Notes: a model not told the origin generated them from the letters alone. 64,000 bases of DNA from Lujinxingia litoralis (GCF_003260125.1 NZ_QHKO01000007.1:127233-191232), one strand, 5' to 3'; numbered from the stretch's first letter, positions 8,999-18,307 are shown. Numbers and translations are program-made.

Positions 8999-9805
8999 AT
9001 GAAGCGTGGAATTCAACTGTTGATTGTCGCCCTGGCAAGTGCTGGTCTGATCTTCTCGGGTTGCGACAAGCCCGCCGAAGAGACCGCCCCGACCGAAGAA
9101 GCCGCTCCCGAGGCCCCGGCCGAAGAGGAAGCCGCCGAAGAAGCGGAAGAGGAAGCGCCTGCTGAAGAAGAGGCCGCCGAAGTCAACGAAGACATGTACA
9201 TCAACGCTGCCTTCGAAGTGACCTGCGTGAACGCGCAGATCGAAGACCCGGCGCGCGCCACCGAGATCAAGAACGAGATCTACCCGCGCTACGGCTTCAC
9301 CGAAGAGAGCTTCAACGCTGCTCAGGAGCAGCTGGCGGAGCGTGAGAGCGTGAAGACCGCCCTCGAAACCCGCATGGAAAAGTGCACCGCCGAGCTGGCC
9401 GAGTCGCTGGCTGAGGCCGGTGCTGCCGAAGCCGGTGAAGAGGCTGCGGGCGAAGAAGCCGGTGGCGAAGAGACCGCCAAGAAGGCTCCGGCCAAGGCCA
9501 TGCCCGCCAAGACCGGCGCGATGACCGGTAACTTCGGTGGCGGCGGCTTCGACGGTGCGTCGATTCGTATGTCGGTGCGCCCGGACTTCAAAGTCACCGG
9601 GACCGTGCGCGGCAACCGCGAAGGCGCGGCGTTCGCCATTCCCTTCAGCGGTGAAGTCTCCCGCGGCGGCGACATCAACGCCACCGGTGAGCGCAACGGC
9701 AACACCGTCAAAGTCAGCGGCAAGCTGACCGCGGCCGGTGCCGCCGGCGAGCTGCAGGGCTCGGTGCACCAGCGTGACTACAAAGTGAACTACAACGCCA
9801 ACTAA
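8999..9805 (+). CDS. Glu/Ala-rich lipoprotein of unknown function
   Basis: 268 residues from the ATG at 8999, with GAAGGAGA a few bases upstream. An in-frame TTG 15 bases earlier overlaps that site and is unlikely. A lipoprotein signal ends at LIFSGC, so the Cys would be lipidated. A low-complexity Glu/Ala/Pro region follows (about 23-65). A predicted helical domain with two Cys (about 68-135) comes next, then a Gly/Ala/Lys linker. The C-terminal domain (about 175-268) is Gly-rich with alternating beta-like pattern (GTVRGNREGAAFAIPF, ATGERNGNTVKVSGKLTAAG). It has its own promoter and terminator, so it is probably monocistronic. I do not recognise a family. Confidence 0.75.
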   Translation: MKRGIQLLIVALASAGLIFSGCDKPAEETAPTEEAAPEAPAEEEAAEEAEEEAPAEEEAAEVNEDMYINAAFEVTCVNAQIEDPARATEIKNEIYPRYGFTEESFNAAQEQLAERESVKTALETRMEKCTAELAESLAEAGAAEAGEEAAGEEAGGEETAKKAPAKAMPAKTGAMTGNFGGGGFDGASIRMSVRPDFKVTGTVRGNREGAAFAIPFSGEVSRGGDINATGERNGNTVKVSGKLTAAGAAGELQGSVHQRDYKVNYNAN

Positions 9806-9853
9806 GTTCGCTTCGGCCCCTTTGGGGCCAGCGAAGGGCGATAGCGCACTTTT

Positions 9854-9886
9854 AAGGGCCGAGGGGCAACCCTCGGCCCTTGTTGT
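9854..9886 (+). terminator. Rho-independent-type terminator after the lipoprotein gene
   Basis: AAGGGCCGAGG (9854-9864) pairs with CCTCGGCCCTT (9871-9881) around a short loop, followed by GTTGTCTCT. It is 49 bases after the stop. Confidence 0.75.
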
Positions 9887-10027
9887 CTCTGGTGAATTCC
9901 GGGGTGCACCGCTAAGTTGTCGCCACCTGGACAATGGGTTATGGTGGCGGGGCCTTGCGAAGGAAAAGGACGACCACACTCCGCGGTAGAGCGCGCGAAA
10001 AGGGTCACGACGAGGAGGCCAGAGGGT

Positions 10028-11269
10028 ATGCGCTTTTGCACCACTTGCGGGCGAAATTTCGAAGAAGCCATCGACGTGTGTCCCCACGATGGGACGCCGC
10101 TCTTTGGCATGGCGGGGGACGAGGCTGAGGCCCAGGTTGAGATTGGCGATGGGGTGCCTCTGGGCGGCTCGGAGCCGGCGGAGGCCACGCTGACCTCGAT
10201 GGAGGATTCTGCGGATCTCTTTGGTGAGGTTCAGAGCGGGGAGGATGAGGAGGCGGCCGTGGAGCTAACGCCGGCGCCGGCACCCTTGCCCGAGGTTGAG
10301 CCTGCACCTGAGGTCGACTTCGCGTCGCCGGATGAGGCGTTCGAGGCTCCGGAGGCCGAAGCGCCGGCGGAGGACGTGGAGCCCGAAGCGCCGCTGGAAG
10401 CTGTGTCGGCGGAAGAGGACGAGGAAGGCGCAGAGAGCGCGTTGTCCGAGGAGGAAGAGGACGACGCCGCGGCGGAATCGTTTGAGGAAGAGGCGGCCGT
10501 GGCGGCAGCCCCGAGCCTTGATGAGGCTTCGCTCTTTGGCGATGAGCCCGCGGTGCAGGAGTCGCCGCAGGAAGCCACGCCGGTGGCAGCCATTCCGCCC
10601 GGGGTCAATGAGCCCGAGGTGGAGGAGCGCGCCGCAGCCGCCGTGGCGCTGGAGCCCACGCCGGAGAAAGAGGGCGGCAAGGTGGGGCTCCTGCTGGCGG
10701 TGATCATTCTGCTCGGCGGTATCGCCGGCGCCGGGTGGTATTTTGTGGCTGGTCCCGGGGCCGGAAGCACGACGTCATCGACGGCACAGAGTGCCCCGGT
10801 GGAGGCGCCGGCTGTCGAAGCCGAGGAGCCGCCGGCAGCGCCTGCGGAGCCGGCCGTCGACGAATCTCCGGCACCTGTGGAGGGAGAGGAGGCCGAGGCC
10901 GCTGGCGAGGAGGAAGCCGCGATGGCCGAAGAGGCTTCCGAGGAGCTGGCCGTGGCGGAAGCGCCGGCGGAGCCGGCCGCCGAGCCCGAAGCGGTTGCCG
11001 AGAAGGCGCCGGAGCCGGTGGCAAAGCGTCGCGTGCCGGCAAAGCGTGAGAGCGCTCGGCCGGCGCCGGCGCCGGCGCCGGAGCCCGAAGTGGCGCCGGA
11101 GCCGGAGCCCGAAGCGGAATCGGGACGCACGATCGAGATCGCGAAGCCCGTCAAGCAGGTCAGACCTGCTCCCAGCCCCGAGCCGGCCGAGGAAGTTTCG
11201 GAGGACGGGGAGGAGGAGCTTTCCGCAGAAGAGCAGCTTAAACTGGAGCTGGAGCGGATGCGCCAGTAA
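10028..11269 (+). CDS. Zinc-ribbon membrane protein with long acidic low-complexity arms
   Basis: 413 residues from the ATG at 10028 (GAGG-type ribosome site upstream). The frame is open further upstream, but that part is not protein-like. The first 25 residues form a small zinc ribbon (C4xxC7 and C18PH). A long Glu/Ala/Pro-rich stretch with four short ASLFGDEP/DLFGEV-like motifs follows. One transmembrane segment (VGLLLAVIILLGGIAGAGWYF, about residues 220-240) separates it from a second acidic Ala/Pro/Glu arm ending in basic patches. The topology suggests a cytosolic zinc ribbon with an extracytoplasmic arm. Such zinc-ribbon/acidic proteins are frequent in myxobacteria-like genomes; their function is not known to me. 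Confidence 0.75.
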   Translation: MRFCTTCGRNFEEAIDVCPHDGTPLFGMAGDEAEAQVEIGDGVPLGGSEPAEATLTSMEDSADLFGEVQSGEDEEAAVELTPAPAPLPEVEPAPEVDFASPDEAFEAPEAEAPAEDVEPEAPLEAVSAEEDEEGAESALSEEEEDDAAAESFEEEAAVAAAPSLDEASLFGDEPAVQESPQEATPVAAIPPGVNEPEVEERAAAAVALEPTPEKEGGKVGLLLAVIILLGGIAGAGWYFVAGPGAGSTTSSTAQSAPVEAPAVEAEEPPAAPAEPAVDESPAPVEGEEAEAAGEEEAAMAEEASEELAVAEAPAEPAAEPEAVAEKAPEPVAKRRVPAKRESARPAPAPAPEPEVAPEPEPEAESGRTIEIAKPVKQVRPAPSPEPAEEVSEDGEEELSAEEQLKLELERMRQ

Positions 11270-11316
11270 GCGGTCGGAAAGTCCCCGGGTCGAAAGACCG
11301 GCAGGTTAAGAGCCAC

Positions 11317-11350
11317 AAAAAAACGCCCCCGAAGTTCGGGGGCGTTTTTT
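11317..11350. terminator. Bidirectional terminator between convergent genes
   Basis: A hairpin of CGCCCCCGAA against TTCGGGGGCG is flanked by A7 on the left and T6 on the right, so it can terminate the plus-strand zinc-ribbon gene and the minus-strand oxidoreductase gene. Confidence 0.9.
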
Positions 11351-11356
11351 GTGGGC

Positions 11357-12583
11357 TCAGCGTTCGTCTTCCGGCTCGCCCGCGGGCAGCGCGGGGGGCC
11401 GCGCTTCCCAGTCCGGACGCGCGGCCCGCATGGCGATCCAGTCCATCAGGAGCAGGGCTTTCTGGAAGGGGCGCGGCATCAAGGCGGTGAAGTACAGGCG
11501 GTAGGCCAGCCAGGCGGCGCGCCCCTCAAAGGCCCGCCCCAAAAGGTCGAGCGCGGCGTTGGCGCGGCCCAGGGTGACGAAGTCCCCGCGATCTTCGTAG
11601 CGAAAGGGCAGCGTCGCGCGGCCGACCAGATCGGCCAGCAGGTTCTGCGCGGCGTGGCGGCCGGCCTGCATGGCCACCTGGGCGTTGCGCGGTGAGGAGA
11701 CCTGCATCTGCGCGACATCCCCCACCGCGTAGATGCGGTGGTAGCCGCGCACCTTGAGATTGTCTTCGACCTCCACGCGCCCGAGTTCATCAAGGGGCAG
11801 GCCGGAACGGGTGACCCAGGGGTGCCCGCGCCGTCCGGCCAGATGATAGATGTGGGTCGCCTCAATGCGCTCGCCATCATCGAGGAGGAGTTCGCCGTGC
11901 TCGAGCTGGAGGACGCGGCGGCCGGTGCGCACGTCGACACCCAGGTGGGTAAGGTAGCGCGTGGCGATCTCGCTCATCGCCTCGGAATGATCGGCCAGGA
12001 CGCGATCGCGGGCCTCAATCAGCGTGATCGCCGAGGGCGGAGGGGTATCGGGGTGTTTGGCGCGCACGTCGGCCAGGGCGCTGGCCAGCTCCGCGCACCA
12101 CTCCACGCCGTCGGTGCTGGCCCCGACAATGGCAAAGGTCCAGGGATCCTGGTCGCCAAACTCAAAGAGGCCGGCCAGGCGGTCACGGATGTCCACCGCT
12201 CGCCGAACCGAGTCGGGGGTCTGGGCCTGGTCGGCGCCCTCGAAGGCCTCATCATCCCGGGAGGTTCCCGGCGCCAGGATCAGATAGTCAAAGGGGACTT
12301 CGCCGCGGTCGGTGATCAGCCGACGTCCCTTGAGATCGAGCTCTTCGACCCGGGCGATGAGCACCTCGGTGCTCGCGTCAAAGGCCTCATCCAGGGGCGT
12401 GGTGATATGGCCCGGATCGAGCTCGTCGCTGGCCACGTTGTAGAGCAGGGGGCTGAACACAAAGGAGCTCTGGTCGCTGACCAGGGTGAGTTGAACGCGC
12501 TTGCGACTTAGCAAGGCGTCTTCCAGGCAGCGCGCGGCGTGATAGCCAGCGAATCCACTCCCGAGCACGACGATCTTACGCAT
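11357..12583 (-). CDS. NDH-2-like NAD(P)H/FAD oxidoreductase
   Basis: This 408-residue flavoprotein resembles type II NADH dehydrogenases, which pass electrons from NADH to quinone without pumping protons. The N-terminus has the FAD Rossmann motif GSGFAGYHAARCLE (8-21) followed by SFVFSPLLYNVAS, typical of the family. The second nucleotide site, near residue 155, reads GASTDGVEWCAEL where NDH-2 normally has GGGPTGVELAGEL; two glycines are lost, so NADH binding may be weaker or different. YAVGDVAQ marks the FAD-binding C-terminal motif. The tail (about 330-395) has hydrophobic/aromatic stretches consistent with membrane association. GGAG lies 7 bases before the ATG. It sits alone, facing a bidirectional terminator. 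Confidence 0.8.
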   Translation of the reverse strand: MRKIVVLGSGFAGYHAARCLEDALLSRKRVQLTLVSDQSSFVFSPLLYNVASDELDPGHITTPLDEAFDASTEVLIARVEELDLKGRRLITDRGEVPFDYLILAPGTSRDDEAFEGADQAQTPDSVRRAVDIRDRLAGLFEFGDQDPWTFAIVGASTDGVEWCAELASALADVRAKHPDTPPPSAITLIEARDRVLADHSEAMSEIATRYLTHLGVDVRTGRRVLQLEHGELLLDDGERIEATHIYHLAGRRGHPWVTRSGLPLDELGRVEVEDNLKVRGYHRIYAVGDVAQMQVSSPRNAQVAMQAGRHAAQNLLADLVGRATLPFRYEDRGDFVTLGRANAALDLLGRAFEGRAAWLAYRLYFTALMPRPFQKALLLMDWIAMRAARPDWEARPPALPAGEPEDER

Positions 12584-13123
12584 GGACGCTCCGTCCCGAA
12601 CTTCGAAGTCAAAAGAAACCCCGCATCTGGCGATGGGGGGCGACAGTGAACCCTGTTAGGGCAAGGGGTGCAAGCGCGATCGGCCGGGGGGAGGCGGCGG
12701 GCGGCAGGGCGATCGTCCAGACGTCAGGCGGGATTCTGGTAAATTGATCGATTAACGATCGTCTATAGAGATGAAATTCGCTTTGATATCAGTATCTTAG
12801 AGTGTGTCGCTCGGCCCTCACTCAATACTTCAGGGGTGGAGGTCTAAAGGCTTGAAATTGCAGAGGTTGTGTCGTGGATATTTCTATATGTAGTGGCATC
12901 ACCTGAGGTGGGTATACCAGATGTTGGGGCTCAGGTGGTTGACACGCCGATCACGCTTGATAGAGTCCCGCCTCGCATCCAGCTGGCAGCCCGACCCGGC
13001 TGGCGAGGCGTCCGGACGCGACGTGTCGCTCGCATTGGGGCGGCCTGGTGGACAGTAAGGATGCTGTAGTTATGTTCAGATTTGTGGGGGATTTATGCCC
13101 TCTTTATCCATGGAGACGGAAGT
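12584..13123. other. Non-coding AT-richer region upstream of nrdJ
   Basis: This 540-base stretch has no supported gene. From about 12735 to 12910 it is much AT-richer than the rest of the window. It contains an inverted repeat GATCG-ATTAA-CGATC (about 12747-12761) and the octamer CGATCGTC twice (near 12710 and 12755), which could be operator sites. I looked for a cobalamin riboswitch before this B12-dependent enzyme and did not find its conserved elements. Confidence 0.5.
12939..12966 (+). promoter_or_regulatory. Candidate sigma-70 promoter for nrdJ
   Basis: TTGACA (12939-12944), a 16-base spacer, then TAGAGT (12961-12966). The -35 is perfect and the -10 matches four of six positions. It is about 155 bases before the nrdJ start. 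Confidence 0.45.
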
Positions 13124-16045
13124 ATGACAACGTCGATCGAGCCGAACGTGAGCGAAACCCCGGCCACCAAGAAAAAATCAGCGAAGAAGGTCCGGGAGTT
13201 CAAACCCTCGGGTAAGGGGCTGAGCTTTAAGCGGGTGTTCACCACCGAGGGCGTGCATCCCTACGATGAAGTTGAGTGGGAGCAGCGCACTGCGTCGATC
13301 GGCAGTGAGACCGGCAAGCTGGTGTTTGAGCAGCGCGATGTTGAGGTGCCGACCTCCTGGTCGCAGATGGCGACCAACGTGGTGGTGTCCAAGTACTTCC
13401 GTGGGCAGCTGGGCTCCAAGGAGCGGGAGACGAGCATTCGTCAGCTCATCGATCGGGTGGCCAACACCATCACCGACTGGGGCATCAAAGACGGCTACTT
13501 TGCCAGCCCGGAAGACGCCGAGGTGTTCCGTCACGAGCTTACTTACCTGGTGCTCCATCAGAAGATGGCGTTCAACAGCCCGGTCTGGTTCAACGTGGGC
13601 GTGGAGGAGCGTCCGCAGGCCTCGGCCTGCTTCATCAACTCGGTCAGCGACACCATGGAGTCGATCCTGGAGTTGGCCAAGACCGAAGGCATGCTCTTTA
13701 AGTGGGGCAGCGGTACCGGGAGCAACCTCTCGACGATTCGCTCCAGCCGGGAGCAGCTTCGGGGCGGCGGGACCGCCAGCGGTCCGGTCAGTTTCATGAA
13801 GGGCTACGACGCGTTTGCCGGAGTGATTAAGTCCGGCGGCAAGACGCGTCGGGCGGCCAAGATGGTGATGCTCGACATCGATCACCCCGATATCGAGGAG
13901 TTCGTCCACAGCAAGGCCGATGAAGAGAAGAAGGCCTGGGCCCTGATCGAGGCCGGCTATGACGGCGGGTTCAATGTGGTGGGCGGCGCCTACGACTCGA
14001 TCTTCTTCCAGAACGCCAACCACTCGGTGCGCGTTAGCGACGCGTTCATGAAGGCCGTGGAAGAAGGGGGAACCTGGCAGACCCGCGCGGTGGTCGACGG
14101 TCGGGTGGTCGATGAGTATGAGGCCCGCAAGCTGATGGCGGATATCGCCGAGGCGGCCTGGATCTGCGGCGACCCGGGGATGCAGTACGACACCACCATC
14201 AACGACTGGCATACCTGCTCGAACACCGACCGCATCTACGGCTCGAACCCCTGCTCGGAGTACATGTTCCTCAACGACTCCGCCTGCAACCTGGCCAGCC
14301 TCAACCTGATGACCTATCGCGACAGCGATGGCGAGTTTGATGTGGCGAGCTTCCAGGCGGCGGTGGCGCTGACGATCACCGCGCAGGAGATCCTGGTCGA
14401 TAACGCGGGCTACCCGACGCCGGCCATCGAGAAGAACAGCCACGCCTTCCGTCCGCTGGGACTGGGTTACGCCAACCTCGGCGCGTTGCTGATGGCCCGC
14501 GGGCTGCCCTACGATTCGACGGAGGGGCGCGCCTATGCCGGCGCGATCACCGCGCTGATGTGTGGGGAGGCCTATGCCCAGTCGGCGAAGGTCGCCGCAA
14601 CAACCGGGCCCTTTGTCGAGTACCCGCTCAACGAAGAGCCGATGCTCGGGGTGATCGCCAAGCACCGCGCCGCCGTGGAGAATATCAGCGACGAGTGGGC
14701 GGAGATGGCCGACACCGCGCTGCTCAAGGCCGCGCGTCAGAGCTGGGACCGGGCCCTGGAAGCGGGCAAGGATCATGGCTACCGCAACAGCCAGGTCACG
14801 GTGCTGGCGCCGACCGGAACCATCGGTTTTATGATGGATTGCGATACCACCGGGATTGAGCCGGATATTGCGCTGATCAAGTACAAGAAGCTGGTGGGCG
14901 GCGGGTACTTCAAGATCGTCAACCAGACGGTGCCCGAGGCGCTGATTCAGCTGGGCTATGAGGCGCGCGAGCGTCAGGCGATCATCGATTACCTGATGGA
15001 GCACGACACCATTGAGGGTGCTCCGGCTCTTAAAGAGGAGCACCTCCCGGTCTTTGACTGTGCCTTTACCCCGGCCAACGGCACCCGCTCCATCGCGCCG
15101 ATGGGCCATGTGCGCATGATGGCTGCGGCGCAGCCCTTCCTCTCGGGGGCGATTTCCAAGACGGTGAACATGCCGCATGAGGCCACCGCCGAAGACATCG
15201 CCGATTGCTACCTGGAGGCCTGGAAGCTCGGGTTGAAGGCGATCGCGATTTACCGCGACGGTTGCAAGCGCACTCAGCCGCTGTCGACCAGCCTGGATAA
15301 GAAGGCCGAGAAGGTTGAGGTGTCCCAGCCGGCACCGCTGGCGGCCGCGCAGCCGGTCTGGGGCTCCACCGAGAGCCGCCGTCGTCTGCCCGATGAGCGT
15401 CCTTCGATCACCCATAAGTTCTCGATCGCCGGTCATGAGGGCTACATCACCGTGGGGATGTACGAGAATGGTCAGCCCGGCGAGCTCTTCATTGTGATGA
15501 GCAAAGAGGGCTCGGTGGTCAGCGGGTTGATGGACAGCTTCGCGACCTCGATCTCGCTGGGGCTGCAGTACGGCGTGCCGCTTCAGGTGATGGTCGACAA
15601 GTTCAGCCACACCCGCTTTGAGCCCAGCGGTATCACCACCAACCCGAAGATCCGTTTTGCGAAGTCGGTCACCGACTACATCTTCCGCTGGCTGGCCGAT
15701 AAGTTCTTGCAGGAAGAAGAGCGCGATCTCTACCTGACCAAGAACACCACCGAGGCCTGGCGTCCCGGTGAGCCGCAGGTCAACGTGGCGGCAGCCCCGG
15801 CCGACGAGGAGCCCGAGGAAGAGGTCTCGGCCGCAGCGGAGAGCAGCGACGTTGAGGAGAGCGAAGGATTTGCCTCGGCGCGTGACGGCCAGGTGCTCTT
15901 TGATGCGACGGCCGGCAACACAGGGACGAGCGTGTACACCCTGCAGGCCGATGCGCCGCCCTGCTCGGAGTGTGGCAGCATTATGGTGCGCTCCGGCGCC
16001 TGCTATAAGTGCCAGAACTGCGGCTCGACCAGTGGTTGCAGCTAA
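13124..16045 (+). CDS. nrdJ: Vitamin B12-dependent (class II) ribonucleoside-diphosphate reductase
   Basis: 973 residues from the ATG at 13124, preceded by GGAGACGGAAGT. It makes deoxyribonucleotides using adenosylcobalamin as radical source, so it works with or without oxygen. Seen: a Lys-rich N-terminus; the ASACFINSVSDTM segment with the first active-site Cys (about residue 165); NPCSEYMFLNDSACNLASLNL with the central Cys cluster (about 375-395); the family motif LAPTGTIGFMMDCDTTGIEPD (about 560-580); and a C-terminal zinc-finger-like Cys motif (CSECG, CYKCQNCG, CS) matching the reducing tail of NrdJ. The gene stands alone between its own promoter region and a strong terminator. Confidence 0.95.
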   Translation: MTTSIEPNVSETPATKKKSAKKVREFKPSGKGLSFKRVFTTEGVHPYDEVEWEQRTASIGSETGKLVFEQRDVEVPTSWSQMATNVVVSKYFRGQLGSKERETSIRQLIDRVANTITDWGIKDGYFASPEDAEVFRHELTYLVLHQKMAFNSPVWFNVGVEERPQASACFINSVSDTMESILELAKTEGMLFKWGSGTGSNLSTIRSSREQLRGGGTASGPVSFMKGYDAFAGVIKSGGKTRRAAKMVMLDIDHPDIEEFVHSKADEEKKAWALIEAGYDGGFNVVGGAYDSIFFQNANHSVRVSDAFMKAVEEGGTWQTRAVVDGRVVDEYEARKLMADIAEAAWICGDPGMQYDTTINDWHTCSNTDRIYGSNPCSEYMFLNDSACNLASLNLMTYRDSDGEFDVASFQAAVALTITAQEILVDNAGYPTPAIEKNSHAFRPLGLGYANLGALLMARGLPYDSTEGRAYAGAITALMCGEAYAQSAKVAATTGPFVEYPLNEEPMLGVIAKHRAAVENISDEWAEMADTALLKAARQSWDRALEAGKDHGYRNSQVTVLAPTGTIGFMMDCDTTGIEPDIALIKYKKLVGGGYFKIVNQTVPEALIQLGYEARERQAIIDYLMEHDTIEGAPALKEEHLPVFDCAFTPANGTRSIAPMGHVRMMAAAQPFLSGAISKTVNMPHEATAEDIADCYLEAWKLGLKAIAIYRDGCKRTQPLSTSLDKKAEKVEVSQPAPLAAAQPVWGSTESRRRLPDERPSITHKFSIAGHEGYITVGMYENGQPGELFIVMSKEGSVVSGLMDSFATSISLGLQYGVPLQVMVDKFSHTRFEPSGITTNPKIRFAKSVTDYIFRWLADKFLQEEERDLYLTKNTTEAWRPGEPQVNVAAAPADEEPEEEVSAAAESSDVEESEGFASARDGQVLFDATAGNTGTSVYTLQADAPPCSECGSIMVRSGACYKCQNCGSTSGCS

Positions 16046-16094
16046 GCGCTCTAAGGAGTGACGCGCCTCCCCGGTGAAGGGAGACGCAGAGAGG

Positions 16095-16130
16095 ATTGAG
16101 CCGCCCCGGGTGTTCCCGGGGCGGCTCAAT
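16095..16130. terminator. 16-bp perfect hairpin terminator after nrdJ
   Basis: ATTGAGCCGCCCCGGG (16095-16110) pairs perfectly with CCCGGGGCGGCTCAAT (16115-16130) around the loop TGTT. It lies 49 bases after nrdJ and 41 before the next start. The T-run is weak (GCGTTTGG). Confidence 0.8.
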
Positions 16131-16171
16131 GCGTTTGGTAAGTCCGCCCGGCGTTGGTAGGCTGCGCACGT

Positions 16172-17149
16172 ATGAGGACACGGTCAGCACGCAGATGGAA
16201 GGGGGGAGTGGCACTGCTCCTGGCGATCGGGATGGTCGCCGGCGCCTGGGCCTTCTGGAGCGGCGCCCGGGGGACGTTGCCCGGGCTCCTGACCGAGCAG
16301 GAAGGACGCCAGGGCAAAGTCGGGACCCTGCGGGCGCTGGAGACGATGGCGCGGGCGCGTGAGCTCGCTGGCCTGCTGGCTTCACCGCGTCTGGATGCGT
16401 GTGATCTGGGCTGGCAGGAGGGGCGCGTAATACGGGTGCGCTCAACCTTAAAGATTCGCGCGGAGCAGGGGCGTCTTTTCAGACGCTGGGAAGAGGAGCT
16501 TCAGTACACCCGGCGTGAGGACGGCCACGGGGAGCTTGTCAGCCGGGCTGATGTCGTCGATCTCTCGGGCGAGTCTTCGACCCAGCAGCAGCGCTGGACC
16601 TGGTCGAATGAGGGGGCCTACGAATGGCTTGGCGAGTCCAGCGCGGTGGCGCACTCGCCAATCAGCCCGGCATTGATGCGAGTTCAGCAGGAGGCCCGCG
16701 GGCGCTTTGAGGCCCTGATGCGTCTAACCTCCCCGGGGTGGGCTCCCACCGCACAGGGCGTGCTGGTGCCAGTGCCCGAGCGCGACTTCCGCTGTGGGGA
16801 TGAGCCGGTGCGGGAGTTCGAGGACTGGGCCTCGGTGCTGACTGCGCGGGCCGAGTTGAGCGAGGCGCAGGTCACGCGCCGGGACCACGCCGGGGCTCGC
16901 TGTCGCAAACTTGAGGCTCGCTTTGCACTGCGCGCCGGCGGAGAGGTATCGATGGAGTTGGATGAGTGCACCCAGGCGATGGACGACGCGCCGCGGTGGG
17001 AGAGTCCCGCGGAGGTGGTGTCCCTGGAGGCGATGCGCGAGGATCGCGAACTTGTCGCGCTCCTGCAGCAGGTGCGGGCGTTGGTGGAAGACGGCGACGT
17101 GGTCGCAGGGCCGGGGTTTGCCGAACTGAAGAGTGAAGGTCAGGAGTAA
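16172..17149 (+). CDS. Membrane-anchored hypothetical protein upstream of proB
   Basis: 325 residues from the ATG at 16172; an earlier TTG at 16154 has no better ribosome site. A short basic N-terminus and one hydrophobic segment (GGVALLLAIGMVAGAWAFW, about 12-30) suggest a membrane anchor or uncleaved signal with the rest outside the cytoplasm. The body is mixed alpha/beta with Trp- and Arg-rich stretches and three late Cys (around FRCGDEP, ARCRKLE and DECTQ), which could form disulfides. It ends 3 bases before the proB ATG, so it probably shares its transcript. I do not recognise the family and cannot link it to proline synthesis. Confidence 0.7.
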   Translation: MRTRSARRWKGGVALLLAIGMVAGAWAFWSGARGTLPGLLTEQEGRQGKVGTLRALETMARARELAGLLASPRLDACDLGWQEGRVIRVRSTLKIRAEQGRLFRRWEEELQYTRREDGHGELVSRADVVDLSGESSTQQQRWTWSNEGAYEWLGESSAVAHSPISPALMRVQQEARGRFEALMRLTSPGWAPTAQGVLVPVPERDFRCGDEPVREFEDWASVLTARAELSEAQVTRRDHAGARCRKLEARFALRAGGEVSMELDECTQAMDDAPRWESPAEVVSLEAMREDRELVALLQQVRALVEDGDVVAGPGFAELKSEGQE

Positions 17150-17152
17150 GTG

Positions 17153-18289
17153 ATGTCGAAGCGATCGCGGATCGCCAGCGCCGGCCATGTCGTCGTGAAG
17201 ATCGGAAGCGCTATTTTTATGCGGGAGGGAGGACGCGTCGATCGGCGCACCTTTGCCGCGCTGGTCGATGATCTCGACCGTTTGATGACCGGCGGTGTCC
17301 GAGTGACGGTGGTCACCTCGGGGGCGGTAGCGCTGGGGCGCCAGGCGCTCGGGGTGACTCCCGGTTCTTGCGAGGTCGCGGAATTACAGGCGTTTGCGGC
17401 CCTGGGACAGTCGCGTCTGATGCAGATGTGGGAGGCGGAGTTTGGTCACTATGACCGCCGCGTGGCGCAGGTGCTGCTCGGGCGTCAGGACCTGGCCGAT
17501 CGCGACCGCTATCTCAATGCTCGCCGCGCCCTGGAGACGCTGCATGCTTTTGGGGCGGTGCCGGTGATCAATGAGAATGACACCGTGGCCACCGAAGAGC
17601 TGACGTTTGGCGACAACGATCAGCTCGCGGCCATGTGTGCGGCGCTACTGGGAGCCGACCTGCTGGTCCTGCTCTCCGATGTGGAGGGGCTGCTGGAGGT
17701 CCATCAGGGAGAGGGCGGCGAACGACGCTTTGGGAAGCGGGTCGAGGAGATTTCGCTCGATGATCCGCGGGTGGATCAGTGGGCGGGGCCGCCGGTCTCC
17801 GGGGTGGGACGAGGGGGCATGGTCTCGAAGATTCTGGCGGCTCGAATCGCGGCGCGTTCCGATACTCCTACGGTAATTGCACCGGGCAAGGCTCCCGGTG
17901 TGCTCGCCGCGCTCTGGCGAGCGGAGGCGGTGGGCACGTTCTTTGACCCGGGACAGGGGGGGCAGGTGCGAGCGAAAAAGCGTTGGATCGATCACGGCGC
18001 GCGGGCTGCCGGGAAACTTTTCTGCGATGAGGGCGCCGCCAGCGCGGTGCGCGAGCGCGGCGCGAGCCTGCTGCCGATCGGTGTGACCGGCGTGGAGGGG
18101 AGTTTTGAGGCCGGTAGCGTCGTGGAACTTGTCGATCCGCGCCAGCAGGTCTTTGCGCGCGGCCTGGTGGTGTACGACGCCGACGAGATCCGCTCCATCG
18201 CCGGGTTGCGTTCCGAGGCGATCGAGGAGGTGCTGGGATTTACCGTCTTTGATGCGATCGTGCACCGCGACAACCTGGTGCTCACCTGA
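17153..18289 (+). CDS. proB: Glutamate 5-kinase
   Basis: 378 residues, phosphorylating L-glutamate in the first step of proline synthesis. The amino-acid kinase fold is clear: VVKIGSAIF near the start, VTVVTSGAVALGRQALG, GQSRLMQMWEAEFG, DRDRYLNARRALETL, PVINENDTVATEELTFGDNDQLAA and LLVLLSDVEGL, then a C-terminal PUA domain (about 285-370). AGGAG lies 6 bases before the ATG at 17153. proA is not adjacent. Unusually, residues VTPGSC, in the loop after ALG, are encoded by a 20-base stretch (17351-17370) identical to part of the 102-bp repeat at the exbB-exbD junction; see findings. Confidence 0.95.
   Translation: MSKRSRIASAGHVVVKIGSAIFMREGGRVDRRTFAALVDDLDRLMTGGVRVTVVTSGAVALGRQALGVTPGSCEVAELQAFAALGQSRLMQMWEAEFGHYDRRVAQVLLGRQDLADRDRYLNARRALETLHAFGAVPVINENDTVATEELTFGDNDQLAAMCAALLGADLLVLLSDVEGLLEVHQGEGGERRFGKRVEEISLDDPRVDQWAGPPVSGVGRGGMVSKILAARIAARSDTPTVIAPGKAPGVLAALWRAEAVGTFFDPGQGGQVRAKKRWIDHGARAAGKLFCDEGAASAVRERGASLLPIGVTGVEGSFEAGSVVELVDPRQQVFARGLVVYDADEIRSIAGLRSEAIEEVLGFTVFDAIVHRDNLVLT
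17351..17370 (+). repeat. Single repeat-family copy inside proB
   Basis: GGGGTGACTCCCGGTTCTTG occurs here within proB and again, identically, in the third 102-bp unit near 56717-56736. Its first 18 bases, less one, also match the copy at the left edge. In proB it is read VTPGS. A chance match of this length is unlikely but convergence under high GC cannot be excluded. Confidence 0.55.
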
Positions 18290-18307
18290 GCCGGCGGTGG
18301 TTACCTC

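Noticed and set aside
12584..13123. Cobalamin riboswitch upstream of the B12-dependent reductase
   Set aside because: None of the conserved B12-box elements could be found by reading; only a promoter-like pair and a short inverted repeat.
13178..16129. A 983-codon open frame antisense to nrdJ
   Set aside because: nrdJ is unmistakable on the plus strand; the antisense product has no recognisable motif. Same explanation: GC-rich codon bias.
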